Positions 28,830-39,203 are shown, numbered from the stretch's first letter. The stretch is 64,000 nt of DNA from Pseudoalteromonas carrageenovora IAM 12662 (GCF_900239935.1 NZ_LT965928.1:1175395-1239394), one strand, 5' to 3'. The notes: a model not told the origin generated them from the sequence alone. Made by a program: numbers and translations.

Positions 28830-29194
28830 TCAAACTATTTTTAATGACCGGAAGTATCTTTTGTATGCTGTCGGTTATGTTAGGGGCGTTTGCCGCGCAT
28901 GGTTTAAAAAGTCGTTTATCTGAATATTCTTTAGGTGTATTTAAAACGGCTGCTGAGTATCAAATGGTTCATGGCCTTGCGCTTATTGCGCTGGCCATTT
29001 TAATTAAATGGGGTATAAATTTAAGTTGGGCTGGTGGCTTTTTTATAGCTGGCACACTACTTTTTAGTGGCAGCTTATATTTACTTGCGCTTAGTGGAAT
29101 GAAGTGGCTAGGGCCAATAACACCGCTTGGCGGATTATGTTTTATTATTGGTTGGATTGTTATTTTAGTGCAAGTTGCACGATTTAAGTTTTAA
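28826..29194 (+). CDS. DUF423 family membrane protein (YgdD-like)
   Basis: 122-residue inner-membrane protein with four hydrophobic segments. The conserved start (GAFAAHGLKSRL), the middle motif TAAEYQMVHGLALI, and the end LGPITPLGG define DUF423/YgdD. Function unknown. In E. coli ygdD also lies between gcvA and rlmM, so the linkage is old. It overlaps the upstream hydrolase by 4 bp. Confidence 0.92.
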   Translation: MIKLFLMTGSIFCMLSVMLGAFAAHGLKSRLSEYSLGVFKTAAEYQMVHGLALIALAILIKWGINLSWAGGFFIAGTLLFSGSLYLLALSGMKWLGPITPLGGLCFIIGWIVILVQVARFKF

Positions 29195-29211
29195 AGAGTT
29201 TAAGGGTTAAT

Positions 29212-30297
29212 ATGTCTTGTGTTGTGATTTACTGTCGTAGTGGTTTTGAAAGTGATGCTGCTGCTGAAATAACGTTTCATGCTGCCGAGCAAGGTTTTGC
29301 AGGTTATGTAAAAGCCAAACCAAATACCGGCTATGTTGTTTATGAGTGCTTTGAAGCACACCATAGCGACGAAATAATCAAAAAAGTCGATTTTAAAAAT
29401 ATGGTATTTGCCCGCCAGTGGTTTGCCGGTAAATTAGTTGAAAATATGCCTGTAGAAGATAGGGTAAGTGCAGTGGTTGAAGCTGCTAAAGATTTTACAT
29501 TATGCTCAGAGCTACGCGTAGAAACCCCCGATACAAATGAAGGCAAAGAGCTTTTAACGTTTTGTAAAAAAATATCAACACCACTTAAAAAAGCCCTCGA
29601 AAAGAAAAATATTGTTTTACGTGAGCCAAAAGCTAACCGTCCTGTAATGCACGCACTATTTTTAACGAATAACACAGCTTACGTAGGCTATTCATATAGC
29701 TTCAATAACTCAGCCTATTTTATGGGCATATTACGCCTGCGTATGCCAAGTGATGGGCCAAGTCGCTCAACGCTTAAGCTTGATGAAGCCTTTAATGTAT
29801 TTATCCCAGAGCAACAACGAGAAACACGTGTAGCAGCTGGAATGCGCGGGGTTGACTTAGGAGCGTGCCCTGGCGGGTGGACTTATCAGTTAGTTCGCCG
29901 AGGTATGTTTGTAAGCGCAATTGATAACGGCCCAATGAACGAAGATTTAATGGAAACCGGACAAGTGAAACATTTTAGAGCCGATGGCTTTAAATACCGC
30001 CCAGAAAAAAGAAATATTGACTGGTTAGTATGCGATATGGTGGAAAAACCGACCAAAGTGACTAACCTAATGATTGACTGGGCAGTAAATGCATACGCAA
30101 AAGAGCTGATATTTAACTTGAAGCTGCCTATGAAAAAACGCTTTGATAGTGTTTATGAATGCCTGACGATGATTAAAGAGCAGCTTGCTAAATATGGTAT
30201 AAGCTATGAGTTACAAGCTAAGCACTTGTACCACGATCGTGAGGAAATAACCGTTCATTTAAACGTTACTAAGGTGCCACAAAATTTGTATAGTTAA
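29212..30297 (+). CDS. rlmM: 23S rRNA 2'-O-ribose C2498 methyltransferase
   Basis: Cytosolic SAM-dependent enzyme modifying C2498 of 23S rRNA. An N-terminal THUMP-related region (about 1-170) is followed by a Rossmann methyltransferase with GVDLGACPGGWTYQLVRR (about 218-235). The catalytic tetrad positions are seen as K in the PSRSTLKLDEA region, D in CDMVEKP, K in FNLKLPMKKR and E late in the sequence. 361 residues, E. coli 366. Last gene of the gcvA-rlmM group. Confidence 0.94.
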   Translation: MSCVVIYCRSGFESDAAAEITFHAAEQGFAGYVKAKPNTGYVVYECFEAHHSDEIIKKVDFKNMVFARQWFAGKLVENMPVEDRVSAVVEAAKDFTLCSELRVETPDTNEGKELLTFCKKISTPLKKALEKKNIVLREPKANRPVMHALFLTNNTAYVGYSYSFNNSAYFMGILRLRMPSDGPSRSTLKLDEAFNVFIPEQQRETRVAAGMRGVDLGACPGGWTYQLVRRGMFVSAIDNGPMNEDLMETGQVKHFRADGFKYRPEKRNIDWLVCDMVEKPTKVTNLMIDWAVNAYAKELIFNLKLPMKKRFDSVYECLTMIKEQLAKYGISYELQAKHLYHDREEITVHLNVTKVPQNLYS

Positions 30298-30314
30298 CAA
30301 GTAGAGGCTCACAA

Positions 30315-33300
30315 GTGGTAAAAAACAATCTAATAAAATATCTCGGTTTACTTTTTTTATCACTTTTAATAACAGGTTGTGGCGGAGGAGGGAGTAGCGA
30401 CTCTAGTGATTCATCCGGCAATGCCGCTCCAGTTGTTACACTCAGTATTAGCAGCAATGTTATTGTTGCTAACCAATCATTTACTATTACAGCGCAAGCT
30501 AGTGATAGTGATGGTCAAATATCAAGTTACCAATGGCAACAGCTAAGCGGTCCTGAATTTACATTTACTGCTAATGGCAACACGCTAACGGCAACTGCTC
30601 CAAGTGTTTCACAAGATACTAGCTTTAGCTTTTCTGTAACCGTGACCGATAATGCTGGTGCCTCTACTGAGCAAGTATTTTCCGGAACCATTACCAATCA
30701 AAATAATCCACCAACAGTTAATATAACAGGGCCAAGTAGCGCACTTGCAAATACACAAGTTGATTTAGTTGCTAACGCCCAAGATACCGATGGCACAATT
30801 AGTTCTATTACGTGGGTTCAATCAGCAGGTGACAGTGTTGAATTTTCACAAACGGATGGAGTATTGAGTTTTACGGCTCCTAATGCAGCTGAAAATATAA
30901 CACTTGGGTTTAGCGTTACCGTTACTGATAATTCTGCAAGTAGTGCTCAAGCAAGTACAACTGTTTTGATAACACAATTAAACACTGCACCCACAATAAG
31001 TATAACGGCTCCAGAGCAGGCGGAGCAAAATGAACTAGTAACACTTACCGCAGAGGCGCAAGATAGTGACGGCACAATAAATAGTATTACTTGGCAGCAA
31101 ACTAATGGACCTGTTGTTGATATAACACAAACAAGTACAAGTATTAGTTTTAATGCCCCTACAGTCGCACAAGACACCAATATTACATTTGTAGCTATAG
31201 CGACAGATAACGACAGCGCCACAAATAGTACTCAAAAAACAGTTGTTATACTTGCACCCAATAATCCGCCCACAGCGCAAGATGCGAGTATTAATGTACA
31301 GTACAACCAAACTACACAGTTTGGTTTGGTTATAAACGATGCCGATAACGATACTGTACAAGTTACCTTTCCAGATGATTTAAATGGCGCACAAATTAGT
31401 GTTGTCGATTCACAATCGCTTATATTTAATTACACACCATCTAGTAATAGTATTTCTTCACAAAGCTACACTTTGAGTGCCTCTGATGGTGAAGATACAA
31501 TAAATTTCCTCCTAAACATTACTATCGTTGACTCTACGCCTGCAACAATAAGTAGTGTTACGCCCCTAAATAGTAGTGAGCCGGTGTTAGTTGATTCCCC
31601 TGTTAGTATTTCGTTTTCAGACATTATGCTAACTAGTTCGTTAGAAACAAATACAAGCGAGGGGGCATGTGCTGGAAGTGTGCAAATATCGGCCGATAGC
31701 TTTTCAACATGTTTGGCACTTAATGTAGAGAGTTTATCGGGCACGACGAGCGATACTAGCATGTATTTTCATAGTGTAAATTTAACGGCCACGTTTAGCG
31801 AAAATACTCAATACAGTGTGCGTGTAACGTCTGATTTAGTTAATTTTGATGACACGGCCATTGAAACGCAAACAGTTACTTCTTTTACTACTTCAAGCCA
31901 AGATATAAAAATAACGGAAATCTCTTCTGTGCAATTTAGTAACGACCTGCCTTGGATTGAAATTTATAACGGCACGGGAGCTGCGGTAAACTTGCAGAGT
32001 TATGCGCTTAAAACTCGTAGTATTAATATGGTTGATAGCTCGACTAGCGCAGAGACGATATTTCCATTGCCTAACAAAGAGCTTGAAAATGGTGAATATC
32101 TTATTTTACAAAGTAAGTTTGGAGATGAATTTTTAGCAAATGCATCACTGAATAATCCTAAAATAGCGCTTATAGGTAATGCAAATGATGAAGTTAGACC
32201 TTATTGGTACATAAACGGCTTTGCAGAAATTTTAAATAGCACGGGTACGCAAACAATCGACTTTGTAAAATTTGGAAACTCATCACAAGAGCCTGTAACG
32301 TCATCGCAATGGCAAGGAGGCAATTCAGAGCAGATCCTTTCTGAACAAGGGGGCAGCTTAAGGCGCGAACTTAATGCTACAGACACTAATCAAAGTACTG
32401 ATTGGAGTTATTCTGTGTTTAATACACCCGCTGGGCCAAACAATATCAGCTGTACCGTAGACGATGATGAGGATGGTATTCCTGATTGTGCTGAGCAGGA
32501 GGGTACAACATTTGCAGGCTTACCGCTTTATGAGTGGGGAGCGCGCACCTCACAAAAAGATATATTTATTGAAGTCGATTATATGGATAGCAGTGATGTA
32601 GGCATCACTCCGCATCGAACTGCACTTGAAAAAGTAGTCGCTGTATTTGCAGAAAAAGGCTATACAGTTCACTTTGACGTGGGCGATTTATTTGATCAAA
32701 ACACAAACACGGCACCGCAAAACTTTGATTTAGGTGGCGGAAATACGGTGCCCTTTAATGATTACACGCCATTTGAATATGACTTAAGCAGCCCGAGTTT
32801 GTTTGTTTATAAAATGGAATACACCGATATAACCCGAAGACCTATTTTCCATTACTTATTAATGGCCAGTAGTGGGAATGAAGACGGCAGTATTAGTGGG
32901 TCGGGTATTGCTGAAATAAGCGGTAATGATTTAATGGTCACTATGGGTGGTTGGGGTTTAACGCTTGATACGCAAGTAGCAACCAATGTAACTCATAATT
33001 ATCAGGCATCAACAATATTTCATGAGTTAGGGCATAACTTAGGCTTATATCATGGCGGTAATGAAGAAGTTAATTTTAAGCCTAATCACCTAAGCTCTAT
33101 GAACTATTTATATCAATTAGCAGGCTTATCAACAATAGGTAATAACGAAGGCGATCGTTATTATGAGCGTTTTTATCCAGGTAATGCTAGTTGCGATATT
33201 ACACCAAATACCAATAGTCATTTAGGCTCTACAGATGACTTTATTATTGATTACTCAAGTGGTAGCTCAGCAAATTTAGATGAGAGTACAATACTTGAAG

Positions 33301-33620
33301 TACAGGGTTTAAATCGAGACGGCTCACTCCCTGTTGATTTTAACTGTAACGCAATTAACACCGAAAGCTTAACAAGCTTTGATACTAACCAAGACAATAC
33401 TATATCAATATTAAGTGATGTAGATGAGTGGAGCATGATCAATCTGCAGTTTTATATGCAAAGTGCAGGTAATCGGTTTGGCGTACCAAATACTAATAAT
33501 AGTAAGGTGAATAATATACAAAGTTCACCTGCAAATATTGAAACCTTGCCCAAATATATAAAAGAAGCGCAACCAAGTAGTGCAATTATTGCTGAATTAA
33601 AAGCAATTAGAGAGCAATAG
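30315..33620 (+). CDS. large multidomain lipoprotein with metzincin protease
   Basis: 1101-residue surface or periplasmic lipoprotein (start GTG; lipobox LLITGC, Cys22, then a Gly/Ser linker). Three PKD-like domains of about 95 residues follow (each ending in variants of TVTDN), then a cadherin-like domain (about 320-410), a Big_5-like domain (about 415-535) and a lamin-tail-like domain (about 535-710, ITEISSVQFSNDLPWIEIYN). The C-terminal part opens with a thrombospondin type 3-like Asp-rich stretch (DDDEDGIPDC) and carries a metzincin zinc site HELGHNLGLYHGG (His903, Glu904, His907, His913) with a possible Met-turn SSMNY (Met929). It is likely an extracellular zinc protease tethered to the outer membrane. 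A second lipoprotein gene follows after one base. Confidence 0.85.
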   Translation: MVKNNLIKYLGLLFLSLLITGCGGGGSSDSSDSSGNAAPVVTLSISSNVIVANQSFTITAQASDSDGQISSYQWQQLSGPEFTFTANGNTLTATAPSVSQDTSFSFSVTVTDNAGASTEQVFSGTITNQNNPPTVNITGPSSALANTQVDLVANAQDTDGTISSITWVQSAGDSVEFSQTDGVLSFTAPNAAENITLGFSVTVTDNSASSAQASTTVLITQLNTAPTISITAPEQAEQNELVTLTAEAQDSDGTINSITWQQTNGPVVDITQTSTSISFNAPTVAQDTNITFVAIATDNDSATNSTQKTVVILAPNNPPTAQDASINVQYNQTTQFGLVINDADNDTVQVTFPDDLNGAQISVVDSQSLIFNYTPSSNSISSQSYTLSASDGEDTINFLLNITIVDSTPATISSVTPLNSSEPVLVDSPVSISFSDIMLTSSLETNTSEGACAGSVQISADSFSTCLALNVESLSGTTSDTSMYFHSVNLTATFSENTQYSVRVTSDLVNFDDTAIETQTVTSFTTSSQDIKITEISSVQFSNDLPWIEIYNGTGAAVNLQSYALKTRSINMVDSSTSAETIFPLPNKELENGEYLILQSKFGDEFLANASLNNPKIALIGNANDEVRPYWYINGFAEILNSTGTQTIDFVKFGNSSQEPVTSSQWQGGNSEQILSEQGGSLRRELNATDTNQSTDWSYSVFNTPAGPNNISCTVDDDEDGIPDCAEQEGTTFAGLPLYEWGARTSQKDIFIEVDYMDSSDVGITPHRTALEKVVAVFAEKGYTVHFDVGDLFDQNTNTAPQNFDLGGGNTVPFNDYTPFEYDLSSPSLFVYKMEYTDITRRPIFHYLLMASSGNEDGSISGSGIAEISGNDLMVTMGGWGLTLDTQVATNVTHNYQASTIFHELGHNLGLYHGGNEEVNFKPNHLSSMNYLYQLAGLSTIGNNEGDRYYERFYPGNASCDITPNTNSHLGSTDDFIIDYSSGSSANLDESTILEVQGLNRDGSLPVDFNCNAINTESLTSFDTNQDNTISILSDVDEWSMINLQFYMQSAGNRFGVPNTNNSKVNNIQSSPANIETLPKYIKEAQPSSAIIAELKAIREQ

Positions 33621-33621
33621 T

Positions 33622-34143
33622 ATGAAGCAAGGTCTAGGCATTAGGCTTATTATTTGTAGTAGTTTTTTAAGCTTACTTATCGCGTGTAGCGATACTAATA
33701 ATACACGTGAGTGGTTACTAAAAAATGATAATTTGTATTATAAAAATACAGCCGTGGACTGGCGTGTTGAATCAGTTGATGGCTGTAAAACATGTGTTAT
33801 AACCCAAGATGTTGCTTATCAGCCTGAAGGCATGAGTAGTTATAATACGTTAATACAGAATCAAAATTGGGTGGCGGTACATGAGTTAAGTAAAACCAAT
33901 GTTATTCGTTTAAAAATGCCATACCAAACACCTTATTTATATGTAGAGCGTGTAAAAGGCAAAACACTAACGCTGTTTGATCAGCAGCAAAATCACAGCA
34001 TAAAAATTGGTGAAGTTACATCCGTAAATTTTAACAATCAGCACTTTAATATTTTGATTAAAAGCTTTGAAGAAGTAGATAAGCAAAGTGTTGCGTTGCC
34101 AAGGCGAGCAACGCTTGAGTTTATCGCTTTAAAAATAGATTAA
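33622..34143 (+). CDS. small lipoprotein of unknown function
   Basis: 173-residue protein with a lipoprotein signal (LLIACS, Cys22). The mature part has a CKTCV pair that could form a disulphide and several predicted beta strands. No family recognised. The ATG comes one base after the stop of the metzincin lipoprotein, which implies strict co-expression; it may be a partner, inhibitor or maturation factor of that protease, but this rests on position only. A terminator follows directly. Confidence 0.7.
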   Translation: MKQGLGIRLIICSSFLSLLIACSDTNNTREWLLKNDNLYYKNTAVDWRVESVDGCKTCVITQDVAYQPEGMSSYNTLIQNQNWVAVHELSKTNVIRLKMPYQTPYLYVERVKGKTLTLFDQQQNHSIKIGEVTSVNFNNQHFNILIKSFEEVDKQSVALPRRATLEFIALKID

Positions 34144-34167
34144 AAAAAGCACCTTAGGTGCTTTTTT
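34142..34167 (+). terminator. terminator after the lipoprotein pair
   Basis: AAAAAAGCACC-TTA-GGTGCTTTTTT hairpin starting at the stop codon of the small lipoprotein; strong in both directions, so it also serves the convergent cysZ. Confidence 0.9.
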
Positions 34168-34204
34168 ATTTTTGGCTGTTAAACCTTTTAAAGGCAATAT
34201 GCCT

Positions 34205-34936
34205 TTAATTAGCGCGGTACTTTGGCCGATAATTATCAACCCATAAACGTGTTGCACCGCATACAGCCACAGGCATAACGATTAGGTTTATAAACGGGAT
34301 CGCGGTTAGCAACATAACTGCAAAACCAAATCCGTAAGATAAACCTTGCTTCGATTTTAAATCGTCTTTCATTTGCTTAAAGCCGATTTTATGGTTATCA
34401 AAAGCAAAATCTTTATATTGCACGGCATACATCCAACAGGTAAAAAGCACCCATAATACTTGGCCAATTACAGGCAATATCCACAGTAAGATAAAAAAGC
34501 CAATTGCGCGTGGCAGGTAATAACAAAGTTTGGTCCATTCACGTCCCAGCATTCTAGGGACATCTTTTACTATTTCTTTAAAACCATCGTCATTAATTTT
34601 TTGACCGGTTAAATAGAGCTCTACTTTTTCACTGAGCAACCCATTAAAAGGCGCGGCAATAAAATTAGTAATTACTGTAAATATCATACTGTAGCTAAAC
34701 AGCACCACCAGCACTGCAATAGGCCACATTAGCCACTCTAACCAACTTAACCACTCGGGAAGCATACTATTAATGTAACTAAAACCATCACTTAGCCAGC
34801 CAAATAAAAAGAATAAGGAGCTACCAAAAAGTAAAATATTAATTAAAAGCGGAATAAGCACAAATCGCTTAAGCCCTTTTTGGCTAATTAATTTAAACCC
34901 AGAAAAAAAATATTCCATACCTTGAGTGATTTGCAC
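34205..34936 (-). CDS. cysZ: CysZ-type sulfate permease
   Basis: Inner-membrane protein of the CysZ/EI24 family that passes sulfate for cysteine synthesis. It has an N-terminal QGMEYFFSGFKLISQKGLKRF cytosolic start, then about four to six hydrophobic helices (25-50, 65-95, 140-170, 205-225). The motif NFIAAPFNGLLSEKVE (about 91-106) is typical. 243 residues (E. coli 253). Monocistronic here; no cys operon nearby. Confidence 0.88.
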   Translation of the reverse strand: MQITQGMEYFFSGFKLISQKGLKRFVLIPLLINILLFGSSLFFLFGWLSDGFSYINSMLPEWLSWLEWLMWPIAVLVVLFSYSMIFTVITNFIAAPFNGLLSEKVELYLTGQKINDDGFKEIVKDVPRMLGREWTKLCYYLPRAIGFFILLWILPVIGQVLWVLFTCWMYAVQYKDFAFDNHKIGFKQMKDDLKSKQGLSYGFGFAVMLLTAIPFINLIVMPVAVCGATRLWVDNYRPKYRAN

Positions 34937-35230
34937 TATAACCTCATAAATTTTTTACCATTATCAGCAGTATAAATAGCTTAATAAATTTGAACAGCAC
35001 TTTTAAGTAACAAAGTGTTAGGCTCTGTGATGTAACTTATGTTTACATAACGATGACAAGTGTTTAAAAATATGCAATGTTATTTAGCGGGTATAGATTT
35101 AGTAAGTTTTCTAAAATTAAATAATAAACTTAAATATCATAACTATACTGAACTATATTATTTAAGAGAAAGCGTCTTTTGGAGAGTTTTGTTGTTTCAA
35201 TGTGTACAAAGAAAGGTCTGAAGGTTAAAT

Positions 35231-37495
35231 ATGAATGTAGCTCGGCTAAAAAAGCTTTTATCTCACCAACAAGTCATATTATCAAAAATTGCGCTAGGGG
35301 CACCTCTAAGTGAAGTACTGACCGAGATTTGTTTAGCGATTGAAGAAATAATCGATGATAAAACGGCTATGTGTTCCATTTTATCGCGACAAGGTAAGCA
35401 GCTATTTCATTTTGCAGCTCCTACGATACCCCAAGAATATTGTGATTTAATAAATGGAGTTTATATAGGAGATAAAGTTGGCTCTTGTGGAACTGCAGCA
35501 TTTACAAAATTACGTACAATTGTGGAAGATATCGAAATTTCTCCACTTTGGGACAATTTTAAAGATCTTGCCTTACGTTTCGATTTACGATCATGTTGGT
35601 CAACGCCAGTATTCTCTACTCATGGGGAATTGCTTGGGACTTTCGCTATCTATCATGGAAGGCCTAAAGCTCCTACCAAGGTTGACTTAGAGCTAATTGA
35701 CTTCTTTGTTCACTTTTCAAGTATTGCGCTTGAAAAAAATAACGAGCTAAAAAAAACTAAGCAACTCCTTGCTAGCTTGCAGCAAAGTAATGAAAAATTT
35801 AAAGCTTTTACTAAAGTGATGCCCGATCTTATTTTAATATTAAGTGAGGAAGGTGTTTATACTGATATATACGGTACATCTAATGAGTTATTACTAGAGT
35901 CTACAAGCGACCTTATTGGACAAAATGTTAATAATTTATTGCCTATAAAAGACGCTCAAATGATTATGGCAGTTATTAAAAAAACGCTCGCTACTAACGA
36001 AATGCAAATTTTTGAATACGAATTAGATGTTCCTAAGGGAAAGGTCGTATTTGAAGGCAGAGCTGCTGCTTTAGATGATTATCACACAGACAATCCATCA
36101 CAGCGGCATGTAGTGTGGATGGCAAGAGATATATCAATCAGAAAAAAAGCAGAGCAAGAAGTGCATAAACTTGCTTTTTATGACCCACTAACAAATTTAC
36201 CAAATAGGCGTTTGCTTGGTGATAAATTAAGCCTGTGTGTTGAGAGTATTAAGCAAAGTAATGACATTGGTGCTTTATTATTTTTAGATCTAGATAACTT
36301 TAAACGAATTAATGATTCACTTGGGCACAGCGCAGGCGATGAAGTACTTGTAGAGTTATCAAAAAGGTTAAATACAATAATTAAAAGCTCAGATACATTA
36401 GCCAGAGCGGGTGGCGATGAGTTTATAATTTTATTAGAGCACGTGGGCAAAAATACGCAGCAAGCGAGTCATGAATGCAAAGTGCTCGCTACAAAAATTC
36501 AAAGCGTATTTCATGAAAAATTTGAAATAGGCGAACTTGCTTTTCAAGTAAGTTGTAGCATTGGTATTTGCCTTATTGATAGCGTAAACGCACAAACGGA
36601 TAATATTTTAAAATTTGCCGATACTGCTATGTATCGCTCTAAAAATAAAGGCGGCAATAGTAGCAGCTTTTACGACCCAGCCTTGCAAACACTGCTTGAA
36701 AAACAAACCGAGCTTGAAACCGATATAGTAAGGGCTATTGCGTCTAACGAGTTTTGTGCTTATTTTCAGCCGCAAGTTAATCAATTAGGTAAGGTTGTTG
36801 GTGCTGAGGCACTTATTAGGTGGAATCATCCTAAAAAAGGGTTAATAGCACCAAACGAATTTATCCCTATAGCAGAGCAATACGGCCTTATTCAAAGTCT
36901 ACAAAATGTCGTTCTGCGCGATATTTGTAAGTTAATTAATGAGCTTAAAAGTACTAATACAATCGATAATTCGTTTAGTGTTTCAATAAATATTAGCCAA
37001 AGCCAATTTAACTCTTCTAACTTAAAAAAAGAGTTGTTTAGCACTATTAAAGAGTTTGGTGTTGAAGCATCTCAAATTAAATTAGAAATAACAGAATCTA
37101 TGCTTTCAAGTGATATAGAACACACAATAGTGCAAATGAAAGAGCTAATTTCGGCAGGTTTTGTATTTTCTATTGATGATTTTGGTACTGGTTATTCGTG
37201 CTTAACGTACTTAAGCGCATTTCCGGTAAAAGAGTTAAAAATTGATAAAAGTTTCATCGATAAAATATTGGATCAGGCTAAAGGGTTTAGCATAGCGCAA
37301 ACCATAATTAGTTTAGGTAAAAGCCTAAATTTAGTTGTCGTTGCCGAAGGCGTCGAAACAGCAGCGCAATACGAAGTACTTAGCAAAATGAATATTGATT
37401 CAATCCAAGGTTATTTAATTGCAAAACCGATGCCTAAAGCACACTATTTAAAATGGCATAATGATAAAAGTGATGTTCATAGTTTAATTTCGTAA
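35231..37495 (+). CDS. GAF-PAS-GGDEF-EAL cyclic-di-GMP protein
   Basis: Soluble 754-residue c-di-GMP signalling protein. A GAF domain at about 15-175 contains the GxxVGSCGTAAFT pattern of the free-methionine-sulfoxide-reductase-like GAF subclass. A PAS domain spans about 185-310. The GGDEF domain (about 315-475) has an intact AGGDEF and the inhibitory-site region upstream. The EAL domain (about 490-745) has EALIRW, SINISQSQF, LEITESM, IDDFGTGYS, LKIDKSF and AEGVE. Both enzymatic sites look intact. About 290 bp of AT-rich leader precedes it. No membrane segment, so it senses an internal signal. Confidence 0.92.
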   Translation: MNVARLKKLLSHQQVILSKIALGAPLSEVLTEICLAIEEIIDDKTAMCSILSRQGKQLFHFAAPTIPQEYCDLINGVYIGDKVGSCGTAAFTKLRTIVEDIEISPLWDNFKDLALRFDLRSCWSTPVFSTHGELLGTFAIYHGRPKAPTKVDLELIDFFVHFSSIALEKNNELKKTKQLLASLQQSNEKFKAFTKVMPDLILILSEEGVYTDIYGTSNELLLESTSDLIGQNVNNLLPIKDAQMIMAVIKKTLATNEMQIFEYELDVPKGKVVFEGRAAALDDYHTDNPSQRHVVWMARDISIRKKAEQEVHKLAFYDPLTNLPNRRLLGDKLSLCVESIKQSNDIGALLFLDLDNFKRINDSLGHSAGDEVLVELSKRLNTIIKSSDTLARAGGDEFIILLEHVGKNTQQASHECKVLATKIQSVFHEKFEIGELAFQVSCSIGICLIDSVNAQTDNILKFADTAMYRSKNKGGNSSSFYDPALQTLLEKQTELETDIVRAIASNEFCAYFQPQVNQLGKVVGAEALIRWNHPKKGLIAPNEFIPIAEQYGLIQSLQNVVLRDICKLINELKSTNTIDNSFSVSINISQSQFNSSNLKKELFSTIKEFGVEASQIKLEITESMLSSDIEHTIVQMKELISAGFVFSIDDFGTGYSCLTYLSAFPVKELKIDKSFIDKILDQAKGFSIAQTIISLGKSLNLVVVAEGVETAAQYEVLSKMNIDSIQGYLIAKPMPKAHYLKWHNDKSDVHSLIS

Positions 37496-37652
37496 TAGGT
37501 ATTGGCTATTTATTTTTAGTTTTATAGCTGAGATATGGAACATGATATGGGCGATAAGGAGTAAAGATTTTTCAGTTAAACAATGCTAAGCTACGTTCGC
37601 TTAAATATTTTATTTAAAGCTTAATAAACTTATAACAATGAATGGAAGCTTT

Positions 37653-38114
37653 ATGCAGTTAGTCGATTTGAATCCAAGTGATCCCGATGTAGTTAACGTA
37701 TTTGACGATATAGACCGACTTATAAATTCTTTATACCCTGTTGCAACAGCGCAGTCTCTTGAGTTAGAAGAGTTAACTTTACCCAATGTATATGCAATAG
37801 GCTTAAAAACCGATGAAGGTATTATTGCCTGCGGTGCTATTGTCGAAAAGTTTGATACCCAACCTTATGGTGAAATTAGGCGCTTATATGTAAAACCAAG
37901 CCACCGTGGTAAAGGGCTATCAAGACGTATTATGCAAATTTTATTGCATCAGGCGGGCGAGAAAAAAATACCACTAATTCGTTTAGAAACAGGCCCTAAA
38001 CAAACTCAATCAATCAATTTATATGAAAATTTAGGCTTTAAACGTTGCGGTAGCTTTGGCTCATATGTCGATAACCCGCAAAGTGTATTTATGGAATTAG
38101 GGCTTAATCAATAA
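37653..38114 (+). CDS. GNAT family N-acetyltransferase
   Basis: Acetyl-CoA-dependent acetyltransferase of about 153 residues. The acetyl-CoA-binding P-loop-like motif is VKPSHRGKGLSRRIM (Q/RxxGxG/A type), followed by RLETGPKQTQSINLYENLGF, a strong small-molecule GNAT signature resembling YsnE/IAA-acetyltransferase-like proteins. The ATG at 37653 has GGAAG just upstream; the earlier ATG at 37638 has no ribosome-binding site. Substrate unknown. Stand-alone gene. Confidence 0.85.
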   Translation: MQLVDLNPSDPDVVNVFDDIDRLINSLYPVATAQSLELEELTLPNVYAIGLKTDEGIIACGAIVEKFDTQPYGEIRRLYVKPSHRGKGLSRRIMQILLHQAGEKKIPLIRLETGPKQTQSINLYENLGFKRCGSFGSYVDNPQSVFMELGLNQ

Positions 38115-38333
38115 GAGCCTATAAACCCGCGGCATATACAAAATATGTCGTGCACTTTCATCTTTTATTGTTGCTTAGCAATAAACGTCCTACCCCTATA
38201 TGAATAGCTTATATCTATTTGTAAAAATACTTCACTGTTTTTAACTCTTGTCTTCGTATAAAATCTGCCTTGTAAATTATTGGTAATACACAAAGCGAGA
38301 ATTTTTATCTTTTTTAAAAGTAGCAATAAGCAA

Positions 38334-39203
38334 ATGAGCGAAATAACAGTAGTAACCCACAGCGGCAATTTTCATGCAGACGATGTGTTTAGTATTGCAG
38401 TACTAAAACATGTTTTACCTTCTTTTAAACTGGTACGTACTCGCGATAAAGCATTGATAGAAAGTGCTGATATTGTTGTTGATGTAGGCGGTGAATATAA
38501 CCCAGATACAGGCCGGTTTGATCATCACCAACGTGGTGGTGCGGGCGAGCGTGAAAACGGTACACCGTATTCGTCATTTGGCTTAATTTGGAAAAAATAC
38601 GGTTTAGCACTGTGTGATAATAACCAAGCCGTGGCTGATAGAGTCGACTCTGGTTTAGTTTCTAACATTGATGCTATAGATTGTGGCTATGTTAAAGGTG
38701 TTGTTGAGGGGATAACCCTTAGCCAAACGCTTTCTATGTTTAACCCAACATGGGAAGAAGAAGGCAACTTTGATGAGTGCTTTAATGAAGCCGTCGATTT
38801 TGCAGCACGTTTACTAACACGTTTTATTGCCTCAGCCCATGGTAGTGTAAATGCAAAAGCAATTGTTGCCAAAGCAATTGAAAATGCCGAAGATGCTAGA
38901 GTCATCGTACTTGAAAAATATACTCCATGGAAAAAAACAGTCCATATTTTATCAAGTGACGCATTATTCATGGTTTATCCGTCTCATTCAGGGCAGTGGA
39001 TATTACAAACTGTGCCGGTTGAGCCTGGCTCATTTGAAGATAGAAAGTCACTCCCTAAAGCGTGGGCTGGTTTATCTGATGAAGAGTTTCAAGTTGAAAC
39101 AGGCTTAGATGACGCTGTATTTTGTCATAACGGTTTATTTATTGCTGGTACTAAGTCGTTCGAAAGTACAATGAAGTTGGCCGAAGTGGCCTTAGCTGAG
39201 TGA
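38334..39203 (+). CDS. MYG1/UPF0160 family protein
   Basis: 289-residue protein of the MYG1 family, a DHH-like fold. In eukaryotes Myg1 is a 3'-5' exonuclease acting on RNA; the bacterial function is unknown. The metal-binding motifs are visible: THSGNFHADDVFS at the start, VDVGGEYNPDTGRFDHHQRG around residues 45-65, and later DCGYVKG. The longer frame from 38280 is rejected because the family begins at the ITVVTHSGNFHADD motif. Followed by its own terminator. Confidence 0.88.
   Translation: MSEITVVTHSGNFHADDVFSIAVLKHVLPSFKLVRTRDKALIESADIVVDVGGEYNPDTGRFDHHQRGGAGERENGTPYSSFGLIWKKYGLALCDNNQAVADRVDSGLVSNIDAIDCGYVKGVVEGITLSQTLSMFNPTWEEEGNFDECFNEAVDFAARLLTRFIASAHGSVNAKAIVAKAIENAEDARVIVLEKYTPWKKTVHILSSDALFMVYPSHSGQWILQTVPVEPGSFEDRKSLPKAWAGLSDEEFQVETGLDDAVFCHNGLFIAGTKSFESTMKLAEVALAE

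Noticed and set aside
30947..31361. Minus-strand frames within the large lipoprotein gene
   Set aside because: Shadows of the repetitive PKD-like domains; Val/Cys-rich text without signals.
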